Assembly (NCBI GenBank): GCA_026386805.1
Contig: JAPLMX010000118.1
Span: forward strand, 1-38,275
Source of the DNA: Phycisphaerae bacterium
Lineage (GTDB): Bacteria > Planctomycetota > Phycisphaerae > Sedimentisphaerales > Anaerobacaceae
Direction of reading: 5' to 3'
Length of the DNA stretch: 38,275 nucleotides
Shown piece by piece: positions 7,780-16,988 of the stretch. Each line of letters begins with the position of its first letter. The first letter of the stretch is position 1. A program made the translations under genes and the position numbers. The notes below the pieces were generated by a model. The model ran no database searches. It saw nothing but the letters and a program-made list of their open reading frames with translations, and was not told the origin of the DNA.

Positions 7780-10700
7780 TCACATCCCTTCCGGTACGCT
7801 GCTCGGATCGACGAGGATCGCGTCGTCAAATGCGATCTTGACGGATTGCGGCGTGTCGGTACCAAGGAACATCCCTACCTTCGCCGCCGGACTGCTGAGG
7901 GGCAAGGCCGCCTCGTACCGGGAGGTCCAGACACCGTCGACCCGCTGCTCGAAATTCAGCCTGGCGTCGGTGCGTCGGATGCGGATGTCGGCTTCCGATA
8001 GATTCCACGCGAGGCTTTGCAGTACACTCACCGCGCCCGTCGCCGTGATGCGTCGCACGACCAGCCGGGCGCCGTCCTCGATCCCGAACAAATACCGCAC
8101 CGGGCTGCCGGCCTCGATTGTCTCCGCCAGCACACCCGTCAAGTAGTCTCCGAACACCTGCCCGCGCAGACGCACCTTGGAAAGGAACGCCCAGTCCGCC
8201 AGCGGCGGGACCGAACGCCAGACCAAGGGGTACTGGGGTGACGAGGTGGCCGGCGGAAAGGCCCGATCCTCCCGCACTTGCAGAATCAGCGTCCCCTGGA
8301 CCTCCGCCAGCGAGTAATAGGGGCCGCTACTGTAGTTGGGGCGCAGAACGACGTTCTCCAGGTTCCAGAAGGACTCCAGCCTTGGAAGATCGAAGGAGCT
8401 GAATCCCTGGGGCCCGTAGACCGCGACTTCCCGCTGGATCTTGGCGGACGCACCGCCGGCATTCGTGCCGGTTGCCGTGAGGGTGTAGAGGCCCGGATGG
8501 GAAAAGGCAACGGTCGCCGCATTCTGGTCTCCAACGTTCGACGGGGCCTCCCCAGACGTGATCGACCACGAATACGCCAGAGGCGTGCCCTCCCTATCGG
8601 GACTCTCTGAGACATCCACCGTGATCGGCTCCCGCACAGGCACCGCCCAAGAAGGCGGGTTGGCCTTGAGGGCCAGCGCCGGCGGGGCATCCCCCACCCG
8701 GTTCACGGTGGCCGACGCCTGGTGGAGAATGGTTCCAAACTCGTCCACGCCGTTGACGGTCAACTCATTCGTTCCGCCATGAAGGTTGACGCCCGTTACA
8801 CTCCAGGTGCTCTCATCCAGCCACGTGCACTGGGCTTCGGGATGGTCGGCGACCTCGACTTTGAAGACCCGCAACGGGGCGATGCCGAAGAGAGGCGTGG
8901 TATTACTGCTGACCGTCAGAGGCGCGAGACCGCCTGCGGCGACGGCAAACGATGCGGTCCTGCTGCCACCCAACAGGTTGAACGCCGGCGTCTGACGACT
9001 CGCGAACCAGTTCGCGTACGAGAAATTGAACGGGAACTGCGTGCTGGCGTTTTCCTCCAACTGCTGCCAGAAGGCGATACGCGTGGAGTTCGATGTATAG
9101 TTCTCCAGCAGCCTCGTGAGATAGTGCTTGAACAGACGCATGTTGTACGGCTTGTCAAGATAGAGCCGGAATCCCGGCATGCCGTTGTAGAACTCCGCCG
9201 TGGCGGAGTCGAAGGACCGTTTCATATCCCACGGGAAGAACAGGAAGCGCCCGTCCGTGGGACGACGATAGAAGAAGCAGTTCTTGCCGCGATCCAGCGA
9301 AAAGAAGTCCCAGGCATGGATATAGCCCGCCACGGCACACGACTTCAGGAGGGCCGCGGGGTCGACGATCCGCTCGATCTCGGCCTGGGTATAGGGGCCC
9401 ACGTAGACCTTCTTGAAGAAGCTGATCAGGGCGCTGTAGTCGTACTCGTTCTCCCGGGTGCGCTTCATCCACTCGCTGTGGTAGCGGCCGGGGTTGTCCG
9501 AGTTCTTGTAGCTCCAGTCGGCGTTGCGGCTCGAACGCTGCCAATCGTCCCGGAACCACCATTCGTCGTCAATCTTGTACAGCTCCCCCTGGCTGCCGTT
9601 TTCGTAGGCCCGGTTGAGCATGTCGTTGCCGACCACCTCCACCTCCTCACGAACGGAGCTGCCGCCGTTGTTGACCTCCACGAGGATGAACTCGTTCTCG
9701 GGCGTCGGATTGCCCAGCAGGTACAACCAGTAGCGAACGATCCGGTCGTGGCTCCACCAACCCACGTCGTAGGTACGATATGCGAGGTTGGCGTGGCCGC
9801 GAAAGAGGTTGTCGTCCGGGAACTTGAACTTGGCGCGTGTGAGGGCGCTCTCGTTACCGCGCGTCCAGGGACTGCCGGCGGCGCGGATCTCGCACCCATA
9901 AAAGATGTCCTTCTCATTGACGATCACCGTCGTGTTGAAGTAGTGGTTGGACAGGCGCGGGAAGGCGTAGCCATACGGAGGCGTCGGAGTATTCCCGTTC
10001 TGGATGGCCTGCTTGTCCAAGGCGGAGACCACGAACCGCATCCGCCGCAGGTCGCCCGGGCTCGTGGGCGTATCGACCACGTACAGGGCCGGCCGGGCGC
10101 TCCCTTCTTTGGGCATCTGGCTCATCGAGCCGTTGGTTAGCAGGGCTTGGACGTAGAACTGCACCACTTGGCCGCTCGTGCCGTATTCGGTCAACTGCGC
10201 CGTGTAAATGCCGTCCCCGGCACGCTCGTCCCCGCCCGAGACCCCGTCGTCAAACAGGGTCTTGCTGGCCCAGGCGCCGTTGCCGGAGGTATTGTCCAAG
10301 CGATGCCACAACAGCACCATGGGCGCAGGCGTCTCGGACTGCACGCGCGCCGTCACGCGCACCGTCTTGCCGGGGGCGGGCACGGGTGGATCGTGCGTGA
10401 GCTCATCCACCTGAGGAACAGGCTTGGCGCTGAAACAGGAATTCGCCGCCCCGGGCGTGCCGAGAGCCGCCGGCACGGGCAGCGAAACGTTCGTGGCGAT
10501 GCTGTGGTCCCAGGTCTGTGCGATCACGCGCGAGGCGCCCGCGATCCAGCGCGCGTCGAAACTGATCTCGTAGGTCTGGCCCGCTTGGATCCCGGTGATA
10601 TCGATCTCCACGCGGTTGGGCCGGTTGTCGCCGTGACCGTCCGCGACGAGATGCAGTTCCCCGCCCTCCAGATAGCTGGCGTAATGAGTGCCCTGGGCCA

Positions 10701-13236
10701 GCCAGCCGTTGGCGCTGGTGCCGCTGGTGGACATGGCGTTTCCATTGAGAATCAGGTTGGCTCCCGTGCCGCTCTGCCGCACCTGAATATTCTTCAGAAC
10801 CACGTGGCTGTCTCCGACCAGATGCAGGTGCAGTTCCTTGTAGTCCGTGACACTACCCAGAGTCGTCAACTGGCGATAGACATCCGAGCAACTGTAGTGC
10901 TGGAAAGGCATTTTGCCGGACTCATCGCTGTCGAACCAGGCGGAGGCCTGGCTGTTGTCCAGCCGGGGATTCCGCAGCTCCATGCTGCTACCGCCGCCGT
11001 GGGCTAGGCTCGGCCAATTTCCGCCGGTGCGATAGTCCACCTCATCGGCCAGGTTCCCCCATCGATCCACCAGCCGAAGCACCTCGCCCTGGTTGCCCAG
11101 GCGGCCTGCGAAGTCGCCCACGGCCGAGATGTTGCCGTACGTGCTGCGCACCCAATTCGCATCGGCCGCCACGACCAGATAGCCATGCGCCGGGATCGTC
11201 CCGCCGGCCGGGATCGTGAAGTCGATCCCATCGACGAAACGCCAGCCGGAGATATCGGCCGCGGCATCACCGCGGTTGTAAAGCTCCACGAATTCGCCCG
11301 ACGGCTCATCGGACGGCGGGTCGTACATGATCTCGTTGATCACCACGTTCTCGCTCCGTGGCGGGTCATTGGCGGCATCGCGCGTGCTCCGGGCCGAGGC
11401 ATACCATTGGCTCGATCCCTGCGGGAAGGCCTGGAGACTATCCCCCAGGGTCGGCCGCTCGAAGATGCGGGCGGAGAGCACGGCGCCCGTCGCATTGACT
11501 AAGAACAGCGTGGCCTCACCGCCGGCGAGCGGGAAGACGACATTCCGGCTGGCATAGCCGCCTGCCGGCACCGAGCCGCCCAGCGGTACTTTGTCCGACA
11601 GGTCGGCGGAGGCGGACAGGAATAGACCCTCCAGGGAAATCGTTTCGTTGCTGCTGTTGTAGAGCTCCACCCAGTCGATCATTTTCGAGGCTTGGAAATG
11701 CACTTCGTTCAGGTGGATCTCTGCCGCCACGGCGCTCGGGCTGACGTTCGGCGCGCCGCGGGTGGGCTCGACGAACAGGAACCAGGAGTCCCCGCCGGCG
11801 GATTTGCGGCCGATGGAGCGGCCATCCAGCGGCATGGTGGTGCCGATGATGTTGACGATCGTCTGGCCGTCCGGTGCAACCAAACATACTCTTACCAGGC
11901 TGCTGACGGCCAGGCCGGACTCCGCATAGCCCACGGAAGCCAGCCCCCCCGCCGGGATCGGGATATCGCCGGTGATGCGGAACTTACGTAGGTTGGCGAG
12001 GTCGTCCGTCAGATAGTAGTCGCGGAGGTTGACGGCACTGGTCCCCGGATTGAAGATCTCCACGAATCCCGCCCCGGCGGCGCCGGGCAGCACCTCGTTG
12101 ATCACCAGGCTTGCCAGGGTCGGCGCCGAGATATTCAAACGCATCCCAAACACCACATCGGAACTGGTCCGGTTGATCTGGTGCACCTCTACTGCCAGGA
12201 CATTCATACCACTGACGAGGGCCGATCCGCCGGCCGTGATCACCCCCCGCTCCTCCGTGGCGTCGCTGACCGTGCGGCCGGCGGTCGTGGTGAAGGTGAC
12301 GGTTCCGGAGGGCATGCCGGACCTGCCGATCTCCTGGCCGTTGAGATAGTACACCGCTCCGTCATCCAGGACCTGATCCATGGTGATCGTAACGCCCTTG
12401 AGACTGCCATTGTAGGCGAACTTCGTGCGCAGGTAGTACGTCAACTGCTGCGAGTTCGTGAAGGGGGTCCGAATCCCCGGGGCGGGCAGGGCGGCCGTCT
12501 CAAACCCGAACAGGCCGGGCCCTTGCGGCCAGGCGCTGTCGTCAAAGGCCGGTGCTCGCCACGCCGTGCCGAGGTCCACATTCTTGTCGTTGTACCGCCA
12601 CAGGTCCCCGTAGGTCACAAACGGGACTCCCGCCGCGAAATTGACTTCCGGGCTGGCAATGAGGGTCTCGGCCGCTCGTACTTCTTCGCTTCCGGGTGTG
12701 CCGCCCGGGTGCAGGCTGACGCCCCAATTGCGCCAGTCGTCGATCTTACGATCCGGATTCTGGAGCACCAGGGAATGGCCGGTCCCGTCGGCCGCCGGCG
12801 ACCATCGGCCCCGGTCGTTGTATTGCACGGTGCAGACGAGTACGCCGTTCTTGTCCTTGAGCATGATCCGCTCGCTGCTGTTCTTCAGGTTGCCGGTCCA
12901 GGGCCCGAACACGCGGACCGTCGGCGACACCTGGTAGGCCGCCCGCAGCGTCGCCTCGTCCACGCCCGCCAGCACGATGCGCTCGAACGGCTTGAGGAAG
13001 GTCCGATCCGCCGCCGCCGGCGCAAACGCGGGGAACACATAGTCCACGCCGCCGGACAACTGCCATTCGGCGATGTCAAACGGGGTTGCCGTGTTGTTGT
13101 AGACCTCGACGTACTCGGGCAGGGCGCCGGAAGGGTGATACATGATCTCACTGAACACGACCTGCTCGGACCGAACCTCAGAAACCCCCATTAGCAGTAC
13201 GAAAAATGATACGAAGACGCGATACAGACACTTCAT
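7780..13236 (-). CDS. Large secreted lamin-tail-domain / CotH-kinase protein (1818 aa)
   Basis: A signal peptide (MKCLYRVFVSFFVLLMGVSEVRS) follows a GGAGAA ribosome site, which fixes the start at 13236. At least four lamin-tail-like beta-sandwich domains start near residues 25 (FSEIMYHPSG), 375 (LVINEVLPGA), 507 (IHLNEVHFQA) and 630 (VVINEIMYDPPSDE). A CotH-type kinase domain spans about 1065-1450 and includes the motif FFPWDMKRSFDS. A PKD-like domain follows near 1525-1600 and a concanavalin-like sandwich forms the C-terminus. This architecture is common in secreted proteins of Planctomycetota and Verrucomicrobiota and probably acts at the cell surface. CotH kinases phosphorylate proteins in spore-formers; the target here is unknown. 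The frame is intact over 5.4 kb. Confidence 0.85.
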   Translation of the reverse strand: MKCLYRVFVSFFVLLMGVSEVRSEQVVFSEIMYHPSGALPEYVEVYNNTATPFDIAEWQLSGGVDYVFPAFAPAAADRTFLKPFERIVLAGVDEATLRAAYQVSPTVRVFGPWTGNLKNSSERIMLKDKNGVLVCTVQYNDRGRWSPAADGTGHSLVLQNPDRKIDDWRNWGVSLHPGGTPGSEEVRAAETLIASPEVNFAAGVPFVTYGDLWRYNDKNVDLGTAWRAPAFDDSAWPQGPGLFGFETAALPAPGIRTPFTNSQQLTYYLRTKFAYNGSLKGVTITMDQVLDDGAVYYLNGQEIGRSGMPSGTVTFTTTAGRTVSDATEERGVITAGGSALVSGMNVLAVEVHQINRTSSDVVFGMRLNISAPTLASLVINEVLPGAAGAGFVEIFNPGTSAVNLRDYYLTDDLANLRKFRITGDIPIPAGGLASVGYAESGLAVSSLVRVCLVAPDGQTIVNIIGTTMPLDGRSIGRKSAGGDSWFLFVEPTRGAPNVSPSAVAAEIHLNEVHFQASKMIDWVELYNSSNETISLEGLFLSASADLSDKVPLGGSVPAGGYASRNVVFPLAGGEATLFLVNATGAVLSARIFERPTLGDSLQAFPQGSSQWYASARSTRDAANDPPRSENVVINEIMYDPPSDEPSGEFVELYNRGDAAADISGWRFVDGIDFTIPAGGTIPAHGYLVVAADANWVRSTYGNISAVGDFAGRLGNQGEVLRLVDRWGNLADEVDYRTGGNWPSLAHGGGSSMELRNPRLDNSQASAWFDSDESGKMPFQHYSCSDVYRQLTTLGSVTDYKELHLHLVGDSHVVLKNIQVRQSGTGANLILNGNAMSTSGTSANGWLAQGTHYASYLEGGELHLVADGHGDNRPNRVEIDITGIQAGQTYEISFDARWIAGASRVIAQTWDHSIATNVSLPVPAALGTPGAANSCFSAKPVPQVDELTHDPPVPAPGKTVRVTARVQSETPAPMVLLWHRLDNTSGNGAWASKTLFDDGVSGGDERAGDGIYTAQLTEYGTSGQVVQFYVQALLTNGSMSQMPKEGSARPALYVVDTPTSPGDLRRMRFVVSALDKQAIQNGNTPTPPYGYAFPRLSNHYFNTTVIVNEKDIFYGCEIRAAGSPWTRGNESALTRAKFKFPDDNLFRGHANLAYRTYDVGWWSHDRIVRYWLYLLGNPTPENEFILVEVNNGGSSVREEVEVVGNDMLNRAYENGSQGELYKIDDEWWFRDDWQRSSRNADWSYKNSDNPGRYHSEWMKRTRENEYDYSALISFFKKVYVGPYTQAEIERIVDPAALLKSCAVAGYIHAWDFFSLDRGKNCFFYRRPTDGRFLFFPWDMKRSFDSATAEFYNGMPGFRLYLDKPYNMRLFKHYLTRLLENYTSNSTRIAFWQQLEENASTQFPFNFSYANWFASRQTPAFNLLGGSRTASFAVAAGGLAPLTVSSNTTPLFGIAPLRVFKVEVADHPEAQCTWLDESTWSVTGVNLHGGTNELTVNGVDEFGTILHQASATVNRVGDAPPALALKANPPSWAVPVREPITVDVSESPDREGTPLAYSWSITSGEAPSNVGDQNAATVAFSHPGLYTLTATGTNAGGASAKIQREVAVYGPQGFSSFDLPRLESFWNLENVVLRPNYSSGPYYSLAEVQGTLILQVREDRAFPPATSSPQYPLVWRSVPPLADWAFLSKVRLRGQVFGDYLTGVLAETIEAGSPVRYLFGIEDGARLVVRRITATGAVSVLQSLAWNLSEADIRIRRTDARLNFEQRVDGVWTSRYEAALPLSSPAAKVGMFLGTDTPQSVKIAFDDAILVDPSSVPEGM

Positions 13237-13558
13237 TGTGGTTCTCCAGAAACCCTTCACTCCAACGTGACCGCGGGCGGCATGTCCGATAAGAACCACC
13301 TCGGCATCTGAACAGGCTCTTCGGCGCATACTGACTCCCCCCGGCCGGACCGGGCGCGGATGACAGACATCAAACTGTCATGGTCCATTATATCAACATC
13401 GCCGCGAACCTCAAAATGGCCGATTGGGCACCGGTTGCAGTTCTACCGGGATAGTGGCGGGATTCCCCGGAGGTGACGGCAGAATGCAGATTATGGGCGG
13501 TGATCTTCTCGTGACCAGGAGCCCCTGCCACCCGGAGAATGTTGGCTTCTCGCACCCC
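13237..13558. other. Intergenic gap with promoter for the LTD/CotH gene
   Basis: This stretch separates two minus-strand genes. The only support for function is a good promoter at 13387..13414. The rest shows no gene, tRNA or repeat that can be defended. Confidence 0.5.
13387..13414 (-). promoter_or_regulatory. Candidate sigma-70 promoter for the LTD/CotH gene
   Basis: On the minus strand, TTGAGG (13414-13409) and a perfect TATAAT (13392-13387) are separated by 16 bases. The start codon lies about 150 bases downstream, implying a long leader. Confidence 0.5.
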
Positions 13559-14521
13559 TCAAAACAAGGCGGGGCCGTCCGCTTCGCCGTCCGGACCGTT
13601 GCGTTGGATCTCGGCTACCCAGGCATCGGATTGGGATTTGTCGAAGCCCAGGAAGGCGGAGTCCGGATCGTGGTGTTGGTAGGCTGCCCGGGCTACGGCC
13701 TTGTTGGCATTGGCGTAGCAGTAGAGGCAGCCGTGCGGGCAGGTGTCGTAAGTCCCGATGTCGATGCTTTCCGTGCAGCCGCATCCCTTGCGTGTGGGCT
13801 TCTCCTGGTACTGAAACCCTTGCGGAAAGAACAACTGCTCGATGATCCCGCCGTCGATGCAGTGGGCCTTGTGGATTCGGTCGCTGAGCAGGGAATCCCC
13901 GCAGCAGGAATACATCCGGATGCCGTAACGGTCGGCAATCGCCGCCAGCCGGTCGGCCAATGCGATCTTCTCCTCCGCGTGCGGTTGGAGGAGGCGGATG
14001 CCTTTCTCCGTCAGCAAGGGGAGGAGGTTGCGTTTGACCTTCTCATATTCGGTGACGAAGCTGAAATAGCATCTCTCGACCCGCCCGGCCAACTGGGCGG
14101 CCAGATACTCGAAGGCGTCCAGATAGAAGTCCTCATTTGTGATGCTGGACAGGACAATCGGGTCGAACCGCCAGTTGATGTGCCGGGGCGAGTAACGGTC
14201 GCTGAGGTATCGGAGTGTCTTCAAAGCGGATGCTTCATCGACGTTGGTCTCGAAAACCGCCGGCAGGGCGGTGAGGGTGTAGTTGAAATAGAACCGATAG
14301 CCGAGCCGGTCGAGCGTGTCCAAATGGGGGACAAAGGGCGTGAAGTTCTTCGACCAGAAGACGAAGCAGTCCACATCCTGCGGCGCCAGGGAGACCAGAT
14401 ATCGCTTGCCCCCGTAAGGCGCCGCTACGCCGGCAAAGCCCTCCTGGATGCGGCGCATGAACCACTCGCCGTAAAAGGCGGGAATGTCCGTCCGTCGCGA
14501 TACTGAGATGATCCGTCTCAT
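13559..14521 (-). CDS. DUF1848 family protein with C-terminal cysteine cluster
   Basis: The 320-residue protein matches the DUF1848 family: it starts MRRIISVSRRTDIPAFYGEW, has CFVFWSKNFTPFVPHL and INWRFDPIVL, and ends with a cysteine-rich block GCGCTESIDIGTYDTC followed by PHGCLYCYAN. The C-P-H-G-C-L-Y-C spacing resembles an iron-sulfur cluster site as in radical SAM enzymes, and the middle reads like a TIM barrel. The biochemical role of DUF1848 proteins is not established. The ATG at 14521 is chosen because the conserved MRRIISVSRRTDIPA begins there. The neighbours suggest no pathway. Confidence 0.78.
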   Translation of the reverse strand: MRRIISVSRRTDIPAFYGEWFMRRIQEGFAGVAAPYGGKRYLVSLAPQDVDCFVFWSKNFTPFVPHLDTLDRLGYRFYFNYTLTALPAVFETNVDEASALKTLRYLSDRYSPRHINWRFDPIVLSSITNEDFYLDAFEYLAAQLAGRVERCYFSFVTEYEKVKRNLLPLLTEKGIRLLQPHAEEKIALADRLAAIADRYGIRMYSCCGDSLLSDRIHKAHCIDGGIIEQLFFPQGFQYQEKPTRKGCGCTESIDIGTYDTCPHGCLYCYANANKAVARAAYQHHDPDSAFLGFDKSQSDAWVAEIQRNGPDGEADGPALF

Positions 14522-14602
14522 GCCACTTCTCTGCTCCAACCAAACCATCAGCACCCAACCGCATCATCGTACCCGACAGGATTCGATCCGCAAGGGGGGG
14601 TC

Positions 14603-14651
14603 TGAAGTGTGAAGTGTGAAGTGTGAAGTTTGATGTTTGAAGTTTGAAGTC
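14603..14651 (+). repeat. Seven tandem heptanucleotides TGAAGTK
   Basis: Seven contiguous 7-base units are present: TGAAGTG three times, TGAAGTT, TGATGTT, TGAAGTT and TGAAGTC. The same unit recurs at 19340-19360 (three copies), 19662-19675 (two) and, inverted, at 35.5 kb inside a gene. Confidence 0.92.
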
Positions 14652-14699
14652 AAGGAACACTGGTCATCCACAGATTTCGCCGATTGACGCAGATTTCCA

Positions 14700-14720
14700 A
14701 CTGGGAACTGAGAACTGATA
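14700..14720 (-). repeat. Three tandem heptanucleotides of the TCYCAGT family
   Basis: ACTGGGA, ACTGAGA and ACTGATA lie head to tail; on the minus strand these are TATCAGT, TCTCAGT and TCCCAGT. The same unit forms blocks at 18.5 and 18.8 kb on the opposite strand. The preceding bases (14668-14699) are the loosely repetitive CAGATTT..CGCAGATTT type. Confidence 0.8.
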
Positions 14721-14754
14721 AAGGTGCCGCGCAGCCGTGAGGACGGACCGGGCT

Positions 14755-15861
14755 TCAGTTTCTCTTGCCGTCGTTCCTGCTTCGGGCGGGCAGATTCCTG
14801 GCCGCGTCTTCCAGAGTTTTGAACGTATCCTGCTCGCCTTGGGCTTCCTTGAGCGCCCGGCGGCGCTCGGCGAACCGGTCATACTGCTCTTCCGTGAACG
14901 CATCGGCTTCGGCCTTGGTGACGCGGCCCGCGTTCGTGAGCACGTCGCGCTGGTTGAATTGCAGGAACTCGTCCAGACGCTGTTCCCAATCCTTCATGAA
15001 CACCTGCTTGCGCCGTCGGGCTTGGTCTTCGGCGAAGTCGAGCCACATCACGACGATCCGGTTCCACTCGTCGATTTCTGCGGCGTTCAGGTAGTTCTTG
15101 GCAATCGTCACGTCCGTCTTGCGGACCTCGTCGGACTTCCACGAGGTCAATCCCATATTGGGCAGCGTGTGGTCGGCCCGGCCCCTGATCAGCTCCGCCG
15201 CCGTCAGGCCGGTGGCCGCGAAGTGCAGCTTGTTCTGGATCACCCGGAAGAACAGCATCGTCTGCTGGGAAGACGGCTCGTAATCGGCCGCCATCGCGAA
15301 GATCTCCCGCACCCGCAGGTACATTCGCCTCTCGCTGGCGCGGATGTCGCGGATGCGTTCGAGCATCTCGTCGAAATAATCGGGCACGCCCAGCCCCGGC
15401 GCCGGCGGATTCTTCAGCCGCTGGTCGTCCAGGACAAAGCCCTTGACGAGATACTCCCGCAGCCGTTCCGTCGCCCACCGGCGAAACTGCGTCCCTCGCT
15501 GGCTCCGCACGCGATAGCCGACCGCCAGGATAGCGTCCAGGTTGTAGTGCTTCACCCGCCGCTCCACCTGGCGGGCACCTTCGGAGCGAACTATTAAGTA
15601 ATCCTTAACAGTTGCTTCCTCCGTCAACTCACCCTCGGCGTAAATGTCTTTGAGATGGATATTTACGTTCGGGGTCGTCGTCTGGAACAGGTCCGTCATG
15701 GCGGCCTGAGTCATCCAAATCGTCTCCTCCTGGAACCGACATTCGACGCGCGTCCGCCCGTCCTCGGTCTGGTAAAGGAGGATCTCCCCTTTGCTGCTGG
15801 GGACGATGGCGTCCTCGTCCGCCGGCGTGCGATCGGATGGTTTTGCGTTCTGGTCTTTCAT
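14755..15861 (-). CDS. RhuM family protein
   Basis: The 368-residue product matches the virulence RhuM family. It has an N-terminal segment (GEILLYQTEDGRTRVECRF, then ETIWMTQAAMTDLFQ), the VKHYNLDAILAVGYRVRS motif, and FRRWATERLREYLVKGF with VLDD, shared with phage-type KilA-N/ORF6N-like DNA-binding proteins. The rest is a helical C-terminal half with PNMGLTSWK. The family was named from a Salmonella pathogenicity island, and its molecular role is unclear. It is often found near mobile or toxin-antitoxin-like genes. It is the last of four minus-strand genes from 18235 and starts 101 bases after the HEPN gene. The frame is intact and of normal length. Confidence 0.88.
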   Translation of the reverse strand: MKDQNAKPSDRTPADEDAIVPSSKGEILLYQTEDGRTRVECRFQEETIWMTQAAMTDLFQTTTPNVNIHLKDIYAEGELTEEATVKDYLIVRSEGARQVERRVKHYNLDAILAVGYRVRSQRGTQFRRWATERLREYLVKGFVLDDQRLKNPPAPGLGVPDYFDEMLERIRDIRASERRMYLRVREIFAMAADYEPSSQQTMLFFRVIQNKLHFAATGLTAAELIRGRADHTLPNMGLTSWKSDEVRKTDVTIAKNYLNAAEIDEWNRIVVMWLDFAEDQARRRKQVFMKDWEQRLDEFLQFNQRDVLTNAGRVTKAEADAFTEEQYDRFAERRRALKEAQGEQDTFKTLEDAARNLPARSRNDGKRN

Positions 15862-15962
15862 AGCATGTCTCTCAGGCTGCCTATCGGGTTACCCCTCACT
15901 TCTCTCGACCTTGAGTTGAGTTTGCGGTCCCTTGGATTCAGCGGACAGCACATAATCTGGCT

Positions 15963-16883
15963 TTAGAAGGGCTCCTCTGAGGATCCATCATGATCTGACT
16001 GCAACTGACGAACCTTCTCGTCTATCGCATTCACCAAGTCCTTGGCTGCTCCAATCACGCCTTCGACATCCTCTCGTGACAGGACCCTTTCTTCGCCATC
16101 GGTTGTTCTCCCATTTCGATGCACAATATCATGCCGAATCATGACTGCGTTGTACAAGACACCAAGCCTATCAGGCCAATCCACGCCAAGCACGGTCTTA
16201 TAGAGTTTACGCACCCTCGCCAAGTTGTGCCAACTTATCTGGAGAAGGTGTTCACGCACTATCTTCTCAGGGGTATTATCCCCGCGAACAAGACCTGTGA
16301 GCTCGACCTTTCTCGCCTTCAAGGTCGGATCCGTGGCTACCAACCTACAAAGTAGGTTTCTATCAGCGAAAACGGTGACGATAAAGGCATCTGAGAGATA
16401 TGCCTCCAATGCTGTTATGGCGCTTGCATAGAGGAGCCGGATGAAGTATCCCTTCGATGCCAAGGGCGGATCAATCTCCAGAAGTTGTCTGATCGTATCG
16501 AGGCTGTGCCCAAACGTCTCGCAAAACCGGCTGGTCTCTATTGCCTCGGCCAGATAGTCATCAGACTGCTCGTAATCAGGGGGCCCAGACCATTCGTAGC
16601 ATGAATGCTCATCGACAAGTTCCTGCGCACACTCGGCAATGACGTCGTTGTCTACGACACCACCGAATTCACCAGACAATTCTTCTTGAGCGTCGTACGG
16701 ACCGCTCCAAATGTATTGGAAGCCTCCCTCACGGGATTCGTATGGACATACGTTAACCGGATCATCATAGTGGGCGAGGAACCATGCCTTCATGACTTCC
16801 TTCTGTTCTTCGGGCTCCGCCTCTGCTAAGTCGTCGGGGTCACGCTTTGGAGTCTCATCATCGAAAAAGGACATCTGCGACAT
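15963..16883 (-). CDS. HEPN-type protein with Rx4H motif
   Basis: The 306-residue protein has an acidic N-terminus, a conserved-looking block (DDPVNVCPYESREGGFQYIW and SGPYDAQEELSGEFGG) and an all-helical C-terminal half containing RHDIVHRNGRT near residue 250. R-x4-H inside a helix followed by N is the active-site signature of HEPN ribonucleases, many of which act in toxin-antitoxin or abortive-infection systems. The ATG at 16883 is preferred because of the AAGGGGAAAG ribosome site; an upstream TTG extension is possible. It lies 105 bases after the nucleotidyltransferase gene. The function is inferred from the motif and neighbours only. Confidence 0.65.
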   Translation of the reverse strand: MSQMSFFDDETPKRDPDDLAEAEPEEQKEVMKAWFLAHYDDPVNVCPYESREGGFQYIWSGPYDAQEELSGEFGGVVDNDVIAECAQELVDEHSCYEWSGPPDYEQSDDYLAEAIETSRFCETFGHSLDTIRQLLEIDPPLASKGYFIRLLYASAITALEAYLSDAFIVTVFADRNLLCRLVATDPTLKARKVELTGLVRGDNTPEKIVREHLLQISWHNLARVRKLYKTVLGVDWPDRLGVLYNAVMIRHDIVHRNGRTTDGEERVLSREDVEGVIGAAKDLVNAIDEKVRQLQSDHDGSSEEPF

Positions 16884-16988
16884 GTCGTCTTTCCCCTTCA
16901 ATTCTCTGCACAACGAATTCCAGAGGACAACTTGCTTGTCTCAATCCCGAATTGGGTATGTCGTCCCCCAGATTCCCTGCCCCCCTAC

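Noticed and set aside
6191..8146. Long plus-strand frame of 651 codons across the deacetylase and tRNA
   Set aside because: It is antisense to the well-supported deacetylase and runs through the tRNA; its protein has no recognisable family and reflects GC-rich codon bias.
8722..10140. Plus-strand frame of 472 codons inside the LTD/CotH gene
   Set aside because: It is antisense to an intact multidomain gene with a signal peptide and promoter; composition is typical of a shadow frame.
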